Source: Reticulomyxa filosa (lineage: Eukaryota; Foraminifera; Reticulomyxidae). From it: a stretch of DNA of 27,216 nucleotides. The stretch covers positions 1-27,216 of the forward strand of contig ASPP01003200.1 in the NCBI GenBank assembly GCA_000512085.1. The letters run 5' to 3'. The position numbers and the translations under genes are program-made. Positions 18,668-27,216 of the stretch are shown one piece after another. The notes under the pieces are model-generated. The model saw nothing but the letters and a program-made list of their open reading frames with translations, was not told the DNA's origin and did no database searches. Position 1 is the first letter of the stretch, and each line of letters starts with the position of its first letter.

Positions 18668-21600
18668 TTATTCATCGTCCATATATTCACTTTCGGCTTC
18701 ACTCTCTACCACATAGTCTTCGTCATTTTTCTCGTTCCAATCAATGTCAGAGCTGACACTCTCATTTTCAAGTGGTTCCTCTTCTTTTTCCATATTCTTT
18801 GAAGAGCTTGATTGTTCATTTTTAGTTGCTCGGTTTCGCAAAGGGTAGGTTTTGTGATTGGCTGCTTCAACATTCGCATCACTCAACACTTTGTTTATCA
18901 AATTTTTAGGAATAGGAGGAATATCTAAAGAGCCAAGATTTGTCATGTCCTGAGAAGAATTAGAAATTGCATGTGAAGGCATAGTCTCAAAGGTTTTATG
19001 AGTATCACCGTTATCAGCTGACTTGTCAGATATTTCAAGCTTTGATTGGTTGTTTGTTTTCAACGGATGGGGGTCTTGACCATTTTGTCTTAATAAAGGT
19101 TGTACAACAAACCATTCCAGAAACACACGCTACAACAATGATCAAAAAAATTGTAATACATTGCGATCTTTTATTGATACAAAAGACACAAAACTGTTCT
19201 AGATTTTCAATTTCGCTTTGTAAAGTCTGAACTAATCCCTCTGCTATATTAACAATGACAGATCCTTCCTCGTTGAAAAGTTTTGCATTTGTTTCTATAA
19301 GTTTAACGTCGGATAGCACACTCTTTCGTTCATATTCACAAGCATGCACATTTCTCTTTTTTATTTGTTATTGATAACGTCTCAGAAAATTTCATACAAA
19401 CCTGCGTTGAACGATACCACTGGAAGCGTAATCTTTGTCTTACTCTATCCAAACACATGGGCAGCGGCACAACATCAGGATAGGATGGAAAATCATCTTC
19501 GTTGACATCATGTAAAAAATCTTTGAATCTATCGTCATCTGCAGCTCTTTCTACTACTTCTAACAAGGATTTGGTATCTTTTCAAATAAGCAAACATCAA
19601 TTATATTGAAGAAAAACGAATTCAATGAAGGAAAAAAAAGCAATCAATACAAGTGAATACCTTTTGTCTCGAGCTTGGATGGGACAAATATCTCCTCGAG
19701 TTTTTGTTGTACACTAGAATTGCTGCGGTATAAATTCCATGGGTTGCACTTTTTGGGAAATGTTTCTGAATAACCCCAATGGCAACAAATACCTTGCCAT
19801 ATTGGAACATTGGATTGATCTTTGATGACCTCTTCGATTTTGCCAGTTACGGACCCTCTAAATTGTATTACATAGCATGAAACAAGAGACAAAGTCAAGA
19901 AAAGACAAAGAGAGAAGTGGTTGTTACCCTTTATGATCTACGGCAATGACCACATCACCTTCGCTCCACTGTTGCAACAACCCAACAAAATATTGCCATG
20001 CAGGAACAATAAATGGAGACAAATCTTCCGTGTGGTGCATACAAATTTCAAAACAGTCTACTTCTTTTGGTTCCGTATTGTAATATGGCAATTGTTGAAT
20101 GTCAATGTGCAAAATCTTTGATTTTGAATTGTTTTGGTCTTCTCCAGCAACGTCATTATCAACAATCGATTTAGTTTTAGCTTTCGCCTGCGTTCGACTG
20201 TTGTTAATATTTTTTCGTCGAAAATTGTACTCTTTCGATTGATTATGATCTGACAAGTTTTCTTGATTCGTGGTTGTACCGTCACTTTCTTGGCATGGAA
20301 CAGTGATAATGTCAGTAGTTACATTGACTCTCAAATGTTCACTGGCCTTGCATGGCCTTAATCGCAATCTTGCAAATGTCCTTTTTACATAATTGTCACC
20401 ATTTTCGCTATTTGAACAAAGAACAGAGCAATATGATCGTCTGTATTTAATCTCTTCAATTATACAGCACATGGGTGTACTCCATGTCGTTGAAGGGCAT
20501 TTGTAATCGTTGTTCAATTGTTTCATTTCATTTTTGTCTTCGTTTGCATCACTATCTGATGCATCGGCGTTTCTTTGTTTTTCTTCGTTTGCAATATTTA
20601 GGTCATCTTGAGGAATTGTTTCAAGTTCAGCGTTTTCATAAAATGCTTTGTGTCCAGAAGGTATATATACCACCACGTCCCCAACCTGTGGCACATAACA
20701 TTGAGCTGAATTTGGAGTAGATATATTTGTATTGAGGCCTGAAGCGGTCCCGTTTTCTTGTTTTCCAGATCCTTGTTCTTGTAGCAACCACTGACAGTCG
20801 TAATTCTCCTTGTTGTCAAAGTTATTGCGCTCTTTATAGTCGCTATTTAGTCTCCTTTTCTTGGGTGGAGGAGTAATTGATGAAGATTGATGATTTTCTT
20901 CTCTTCGATGTTTTCGAGAACTTCTTCTCAATGCTCGATCTTCGCGTAATCTTCTGCTGTTGTCATTCGAATCTGCCAAAGATGGATATTTTTCATCGCT
21001 ATCGGGCAATTTTTGCGTGTGATTGTTTGTCGATCTTAAGTCATACCTATGTTGGTGATTATCGCGATCGTTTGATAAGAGGTTACCTTCGTCTTCAAAG
21101 ATGCCGATACTCTCATCTCCACTTTTTTTCAATGAATCAACAGAGCTTTCGCTTCTCCAATATTGCCGATGTGAAGCAATATCATGAGTAGCTGATGAAT
21201 TTCTGCCCCTACCTCTGCCTCTACCCCTACCTCTACCTCTACCTCTACCTCTGCCTCTTCGACTTCCTCGACCGCGATCGATGCTTCGAATTACGTGTGA
21301 ATATTGTTCTTCACTGTAAACACTACTTTCAAAAGTACTTTCTTCTTGACTTGAGTCCGATTCCAGTATGTTCATTTTTTCTCTTTCAACAGGCGCATTA
21401 AAATCGCTATCTGCGTCACTGAGGTTATTGTAATCTTGACCCGACGTGGCATTGCTGTTGCGATCAATTTCCGTAATTGTGGCCGGATTTGTAATTTGTT
21501 CATGTGAAAATGATTCATGATATAAGGGCTGTCTTGTATTGGCAACAGATGTAATGTGCTGCAGACGCTGTCCGAGCTGACGAAGAGTCAGTGCATTATT

Positions 21601-24600
21601 ATTTGAATCGTTGAAAAGCATTGCAAAATTAAGCCCTTCTGTTACTTCGACGGCGGATGAGCGATTGCTTTGAAGTGCTCGTTGTCTGGCGCGACGATGT
21701 AATAGCGTTAAACGATCGATTGCGACAGTGCTATTTGTTATCCCATCTCGATATAGTTGTTGCAACATATTCCAATTGGGCATGTGCTCTTCAAAATTGC
21801 AAAGATCTTCTTCGCTGATAATTTCTGCCTCTTTGCTTTCCCACATCTTTACAAAGTCATTGAAAGACTTGCTGTCGTCGTCACTGACGTGTCTTTGGAT
21901 TGGCATTTCATTTTTACCGTAAGATCTTCCGTCGATGTCACACAATTGTTGTTTCAGCTCGTGGCAAGGGGTGTTTGTCGTCTCATCGACCACTCTGTGT
22001 TTCGTTGGGTTCATCACACAACCACCATTCTCAATAACCTTTTGTTTCTACAACTCAAAACGAGGACTTGAACAACACAGGTACGCAAATAATCGTAAAT
22101 CTGATTTGTTCATTTAAATAAGCATTTTTGTTGGCTACAAAAAATTAAGCGCAACAGAGAAAAAAGGGAAAAAAGAAAACGCAAAGCGAAAGACAGAAAA
22201 AAATAGCTGTTTCATAATCTTTAAAACGGACGATCAGCATTTTCAGTAGCATTGGGATCAACAAAGCAAAAATTGTCCACTCTCTTTGAATTTTTTTTTT
22301 TGGGAAGAGAAAAAAAAAAAAAGCCCAAAATTGGCGACGAGTTATTATTATTACACAAGATTGCAAGCGATTCAAAAAAAAGCCAAAAGGATATATGTGT
22401 CAACAACATACCTCATCATTTCATCTCTTTTGAAAGGCTCAAAGTCATATTCAAAAAACTGTTGGTCTGGTTGAGTAGCGTAAGGGCGACGTGACCCAAA
22501 GCCGATCAAAAAAAAGTAAACCTTGTCCACATAAGACGCCAATGTAATTTCCATCAGGGGACATGGCAATATCGGTGATAGGGTTTATCGGCGACACCGA
22601 AAACATTTTGATGATGGAGCCATCGATCATATCCCATATCACTAATCGACCACGGTTGTCACCACTAATACCCACTCGTGGATCAATGGGATGGGTTCGA
22701 CACATTGTCACTGTTTTGGAATGTCTAGAAAAATGTGTAAATAAAGTCTTATCACTAATTCGAAACACGTTGACAATGCCCCGCTCACCACATGCCAAAA
22801 TATGCGAGTTATCCGCATTGAATTCTGCGAAAGATACTTTGGGTGGTTTTGCTCTTCCTCGTGCTTGCGTCTCTGTGAATTACAATACAGTCATGTCTTT
22901 TATTGCTTGTTGATTGTGAAACTAACATTTTTGTTTGTAATAAAAAATTCCAAACTTTTATGCCCAGCCCTTTCAAGAAAGAAGCGATGTCGCAATAAGC
23001 AGTGCATTGTGGTATTTTCGTCTTGGCCATTAAGGACAATGTCCCATACACTCACGCTTCCGTCTACCGAAGCTGCCAGCATCAACCTTCCATCTTTCGA
23101 AAATTTTAAAGCGTTTCTTACTCCCGCACTAAACATATTGTGATCACACATCCCAAAAAATAACAATGTATTATTGTTGCAAACTTATTCTTTTTTTTTT
23201 TTTAGGAAACATCTTAACCTGTGTGCACTGACAACCTGAATTGGATGTTGTTCATTCAATTTAAAAAGTAGGATGTATCCATGATTAGTGCCAACAGCAA
23301 AAAATTTTCCTGATGGATGTAGTGACAATACCATGGCCTGACAAAGCTCTTCTCTTTCTTCATTTGTGGCTGCCATTTGATTCGATCCCCTTCGGGTTTT
23401 TTCGAATCGCTTTTCCAGCTACCCTTTGCATTCAAACCTTTGGACGATGTCTGGTTGGCCATGTCTTGAGACTCAAGCATAGCATTGATCTCTCCCTTTT
23501 GTTTGTATTTTGTTATTAAAGTTAGGCAGACGCAATTCGTTCTTTTTTGTTGTTATTACTTTGTGTAAACATAGTTTTGTCAAGTAAGATATCTGTGTTT
23601 GTTTTTGTCGAACCCTACTGAAACAAGTGTAGACAATATTATTATTATCATCATCCTTATGTTCGATCGAAGTGTTGTTATTCAATATGTAGTCGGTGAG
23701 ATGCCATTCGTGAATGTGTCCATCATACGTAGGAACAAACAGTACATAGGGTTTTTTGTTCGCCACTCCATCGTCTTCTTTAAATACAACACGTGAAGGG
23801 GTTGCATTGTGTTCCAGAACAGCCAACAACGCACCTGGTTATCACAGCAAAGCGATATTATTCAATCACAAATACAAGACATAGTGTGTGACCTAAAAAT
23901 AAAAGAAAACACACCTGTTTCGGAATCCCACAAGTGCACTTTGTTGTCACTGATTGTTGCGACAATATTGTCATCCGGCGATAGACAAAGATCAGAGACC
24001 CTTCCCTATTTGTGCAAGGCAGATACGTCACAACGTGTCGACAATAGTCTAAAAAAAAAAAAAAGAGGCGTGTTTGTGTTTATAAGCGAACCTCATGTCC
24101 ACGAAACGTTTTCTTCAGTTGGCCAGTTGATGTTTTCCATGCTTTCACTAACCAATCGTTTCCCCCCTTTTCTCAACATGTTGCACCACATTAACAAACT
24201 CCGTCGTGTTACACACCATCGAGCATACTTTGTTTTCTTTTCAAAAAAAAAAAAAAAAAGGAACATTCAATAAACAATGTTCAACTGTGTAGATGGCAGA
24301 TCCGCTTTTGCTAAATTCCAGACAAAATGCACTATTGGCATGTCCTTGTGTCAGTATCAACTATTGAAAACATGAGAAACACCTATTCATCTGCAAAAAA
24401 AAAAAAAAAAAACAAAACAAAAAAACAAGTAAACAGAAACATGTTTGTTACATTGCTATATTGTGAATACAAAGCATAAGTTGGCACGGCTGAACGACCA
24501 CGCTCCATGATATTTGCATGATATCCAATGTGGCGCGAAAATCCGTATTCTCTTTGACACAGATAAGAGTCTGATATTTGTCATTATTTTATTATAATGA

Positions 24601-25479
24601 GTCGTTGTTGGTCTTCCTCTTTTCAAAGAGATCCTACGTAACAAGTGTTGTGAGTGTTGGTCATAACACGGAGTTGTCGTTGTTTAGAGGTATGAAGGAC
24701 GGACAGATCATTTGCATTGCCGTTGAGCATTTTCCCGTGTTTTTTGGCCACTTGGTCATTGTATCGCATTTGGTTTGCCAATGCCAATGGAGTGTTCAAC
24801 TGTGTTCCACACAGGCTCACGACAGGAGGCTTCGTCATCACTCCCTATTTTTGCAAGCAATAAGCTTTTTTCTGAGCAAAACAAAATAAAAGGGGGAAAA
24901 TGGAAAACACTTGAAAAATGATTGGGAGAAGAAAAAAAAGGACTCCTTTCGTATTACACATGAGTCCACTGATATTAAAAAAAAAAAAGTTTGTGTCTTC
25001 CACGAAACGCGGTCTGTCGCCAAAATATTACGTGTGGCATTCGAATAGTGTAACATATTATGCAACAATTCTGCGATGTGGTAATTAGGGACATTGTATT
25101 TCAATACCTTCGTGTTCAAAAACAAACAATGTAAGAGCAACACTTCAAAAAAAAAAAATTCTGGTTTTTTGTTTGGTTTCGTTCTTTTTTCAACCCAACT
25201 AAATCTTTGTAGGTCACTGAATGGGCTTGACTTTTTCCAGAAGATTTATCCCAAGGATCAAACACACAATTTTCTTCGCAGTGCTTTATGAATTGTTCTC
25301 CAATCGTCTCACAATGTGTTTTCAAAAAATGCGCGATCAAAAACGCCACATCTAGTGCAAGCACAAACTTGTTATAAATTACTGTTTTTTTTACCTGACA
25401 GGAGGAAAAGATTTTTTAATATACCTCTTGCAATCGGTTCATATTTTGAAGGCAAATTCAAGCATTTCTTTTTGGGCAT
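18668..25479 (-). CDS. BRWD/PHIP-like chromatin reader: WD40 propeller, Tudor-like region, one bromodomain
   Basis: Exons: 25479-25425, 25351-25200, 25107-25009, 24844-24643, 24570-24452, 24360-24286, 24166-24092, 24005-23915, 23834-23614, 23418-23219, 23128-22956, 22872-22412 (with a T8 frameshift), then probably 22281-22232 and 22134-22085, then 22047-19928, 19857-19661, 19577-19402, 19322-19188, 19129-18668; about 1700 residues. The N-terminus (DVAFLIAHFLKTH, YKDLVLKYNVPNYHIAELL) matches the BRWD LisH-like start. WD40 repeats include IYTGGNDWLVKAW, GRVSDLCLSPDDNIVAT and AASVDGSVSVWDI. IGFGSRRPYATQPDQQFF is the BRWD post-propeller motif. GDVVVYIPSGHKAFYENAE and GDVVIAVDHKG to NPWNLY are the Tudor-like part. 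The bromodomain follows (DFPSYPDVVPLPMCL, NAKLFNEEGS with the acetyl-lysine Asn). Relatives read histone marks and join CUL4-DDB1 ligases. Only the first bromodomain is present. The short exons at 22085-22281 are unsure. Confidence 0.82.
19190..19570 (-). other. Bromodomain (exons 17-18)
   Basis: LLEVVERAADDDRFKDFL (helix Z), VNEDDFPSYPDVVPLPMCLD (ZA loop), VRQRLRF (helix A), SVLSDVKLIETNAKLFNEEGS (helix B and BC loop) and helix C follow in order. The usual Tyr before the acetyl-lysine Asn is Phe. The phase-0 splice after YRSTQ falls between helices A and B. Position after the Tudor-like part equals bromodomain 1 of PHIP/BRWD. Confidence 0.85.
21204..21275 (-). repeat. AGGTAG/AGGCAG hexamer repeat coding for an Arg-Gly (RG) run
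   Basis: Within the large BRWD-like exon, about eleven Arg-Gly pairs in a row (after DRGRGSRRGR) are coded by a tandem six-base repeat. RG-rich runs bind RNA or are arginine-methylated. It lies in the disordered stretch between propeller and Tudor-like part. Confidence 0.8.
22282..22411 (-). other. Intron with T13/A11 hairpin near the 3' splice site
   Basis: In the transcript U13, then CUCUUCCC, then A11, then UUCAAAGAG ahead of the proposed acceptor of a short exon. The donor GTATGT is canonical. Confidence 0.6.
22508..22515 (-). other. T8 homopolymer frameshift in BRWD-like exon 12
   Basis: The frame MSPDGNYIGVLCGQGLLF continues as FDRLWVTSPLR and stops, while the family-conserved continuation IGFGSRRPYATQPDQQFF is one base off. 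Removing one T gives GLLFLIGFGSRRPY, which matches the BRWD pattern LLLFGLGSxxPYxxxPDQ, and gives the right phase for the following AG|GTATGT donor. Confidence 0.75.
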
Positions 25480-26131
25480 GTTTGCGTTAGATATTTATTT
25501 GGGGTCCTGCAGACTGTTGGTTAAAACTTTTATAACAACTTTTCATCGTGCTTTTGTCAAATAAAAAAAAATAGACGAGCGAAATGATTATTGTCCGAAG
25601 CTTATATCCAAAATTTCAATACGAAAAACTAATTTTTTTTCAAAGCTGTGAGAATTGAAGAAAATTGATTCAAAGTATCTTTGTGGTATTGAATTAAATT
25701 TTGTTGATGCAATTGCTACTCTTTCCACAAACACAAAAAACAGACAAAAAGCAAACAAACCAACAAATTCAACAGAACGAAAGCTTTGAATCACAACAAA
25801 ATTGTTTTGTCTTGGACAACTTCGATATGAAATAACATATTCTCTACCTCACAAGCAATTTAAAATAGAACAATCTACTAACACAAATAAGGCATATTCA
25901 AATTATTTTTTATGTCCAAAACAATAAATTCCAAATTAGTGAAAAGGAGTAAATTTTCAACATTTGGTGTGTTCTGTTTGCGAAGGAAACAAAAAAAAAT
26001 CATAAAAAAACAAAAGTACCACGAAACAACTGCCTTTTTTTTTTCTTTTGGAACAAAAAAAAAAGATTGTAACAAAAATAATATTTCCCCAAGAAGAAAA
26101 TCAATTCATTAAAACATCAGTTTCAATTACT
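25480..26131. other. Spacer between the BRWD-like gene and gene A
   Basis: On the minus strand this is the 5' side of the BRWD-like start. It has no convincing frame. It has several A and T runs at 25989-26063 that can pair with one another. Confidence 0.55.
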
Positions 26132-27153
26132 TTAGCGTTTCAAAGTGGACTGAGGTAACGGGGAGGTAGAGCGATGTATAGGAGGTGCGGAAACTCTAGC
26201 CTTTTGTTTGTTTTGATCTCTTTGGGAAAGATTGGGTAAACTAATCGATGGACTCAAAAAATCCGATCCCAATGCTATGTAGCAATATTTTTTGCAAACA
26301 CTAAAAATACAAAATAAAGAAAGATATGTTTCGTGTATATGTATAGACTTAATCCCAACCTGAGTGAGTACGATTGTGTTGTGCTCGTTTATTTAATGTT
26401 TCATACTCTTGTTGTAATTTAAAATACTGATTCTGGGTCATTAACAGCGTGTTTCGAATGCTCTCATTGCTCAACTCCAAAGTTTTGATGTGTTCTTCTT
26501 TGTTATGAAGTACTTCTTGCAATTCATGAATGTTTTGTTTTAAGTTAATTATTGCTTTATCTTTGTCGGTACTGACTGTGCTTGGTTCTGTAATTGAAGT
26601 TGTGTCACTTACACTCTTTTGATTTTTGCTATCCTTTTGTGCGGTGCTTGTGCTATCCGATCCGGTAGTGGAAGTGGTTTTTATTTCAATTTTAGGGATT
26701 ACTTTTTGCTGTTGCTGTTGCTGTTGTCGTGGCTTCTCATCATTGGCTGCTTTGTCATCGTGGCCTGCATTTGGAGTCTTGTTGTTTACTTGCTTTTCCT
26801 TGCCATTTGTGCGCGTGACATCTTCATTTTTCTTAATGGCATTATTGTCTTGTTCGTTTTTATTCTCTTTTTTGTCTGTCTCCAGTGTTTTCTATGTAAT
26901 GTATGTTTTACTTTGTTTGTCGACGAATTTCTCCCTTTCTCCCTCTTTCTCTCTTTTTTATGGACATTGTACATACATTCCCATTTGCTACAACGGTTGA
27001 TATTCCTTTTTTTTTTGGATTGTACCGAATTGTCAATCTCGTCATCTTGTTCATTGTGATGAAATATCGGAGTTTTGCTCGTTGTGCTGTCTGTTTCTGC
27101 GTCTTTTATCTTTCGTTCGGTTGGTGATTCCACTTTTGCATCTTCGTCAAGTG
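26132..27153 (-). CDS. C-terminal part of a coiled-coil, Gln-rich protein (start outside window)
   Basis: Exons 27153-27026, 26891-26360 and 26274-26132 join in phase (introns 134 and 85 nt; donors GTACAA and GTTGGG; both acceptors read CATAG) into 267 residues. The first exon has an acceptor CTGCAG and a phase-1 start, so at least one more exon lies upstream beyond the window. The sequence is acidic and lysine-rich, has a run of seven Gln encoded by CAA/CAG, then a heptad-like stretch (IINLKQNIHELQEVLHNKEE, ELSNESIRNTLLMTQNQYFK), and ends in a Ser/Pro-rich basic tail RSTSPLPQSTLKR. No family is recognised; it is probably a scaffold or adaptor with a dimerising coil. It points the same way as the BRWD-like gene and ends 650 bp above its start. 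Confidence 0.6.
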
Positions 27154-27216
27154 CTGCAGTAATGCACAGCACGTTCACACAACATCAACATCGAGTGCGG
27201 CAAAAAAAAAAAAAAA
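27154..27216 (-). other. 3' end of an intron of gene A, with T14 at the window edge
   Basis: The minus strand reads T14, then about 45 nt to an acceptor TACTGCAG. The window ends inside the homopolymer, which may also be where an assembly stopped. Confidence 0.5.

Noticed and set aside
23256-23495. Alternative frame in BRWD exon 10 (starting about GEINAMLESQDMANQ)
   Set aside because: Looks partly coding, but it would need a frameshift to reach the WD40 repeat. The exon from the TAG|CTG acceptor at 23418 fits phase on both sides. It might be real if the A6/G4 runs there are miscalled.
26619-27059. 146-codon plus-strand Leu/Phe-rich frame that looks like membrane segments
   Set aside because: Antisense of the Lys/Asn/Gln-rich exon 2 of gene A; Phe/Leu runs are the complement of Lys/Gln codons.

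Overview
The window is nuclear DNA from an intron-rich, AT-rich eukaryotic microbe. The signs are GT-AG introns of mostly 55-135 nt, long T and A runs inside introns, kinesin, bromodomain/WD40, RRM and LOTUS-like proteins, and no bacterial gene layout. Reading style and intron texture fit a rhizarian, possibly a foraminiferan of the Reticulomyxa type, but the species is an inference and no marker gene settles it.

Layout. Positions 2-265 (+) hold the 3' end of a non-LTR retrotransposon reverse transcriptase. About 500-1440 (-) is a decayed coding region broken by stops and frame changes. A three-exon SAM-dependent methyltransferase (leucine carboxyl methyltransferase fold) with an N-terminal membrane anchor is at 2058-3267 (+). 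Everything after that is on the minus strand, in order from high to low coordinates: (A) the 3' part of a coiled-coil, Gln-rich protein (27153-26132, start outside the window); (B) a BRWD/PHIP-like chromatin reader with WD40 propeller, Tudor-like region, one bromodomain and an RG repeat (25479-18668); (C) an RRM protein with several LOTUS/OST-HTH-like winged-helix segments (15460-12968); (D) a small protein starting with another LOTUS-like domain (12827-11801), possibly the end of the same gene; (E) a very large kinesin-8-like protein with coiled coil, SAM domain and a GTPase-like segment (11185-3663).

The gene models were built by joining open frames at GT-AG sites so that phase is kept. Model E joins 18 exons into about 1918 codons and model C joins 7 exons into 645 codons, with phase kept at every junction. 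Genes B and E each need one single-base correction in a homopolymer (T8 near 22508-22515 and A5 near 5712-5716), which points to base-calling errors or real frameshifts.

Between genes B and C lies 3.2 kb of AT-rich gene-free DNA with a 127-bp Tc1/mariner-type MITE (16557-16683, TA target site) and a pair of about 60-bp inverted repeats 0.95 kb apart.

The most unusual overall pattern is in the introns. At least six contain a long U run followed, after a 1-10 nt loop, by a complementary A run close to or directly at the 3' AG. In my models 28 of 47 donors read GTT rather than GTA/GTG.
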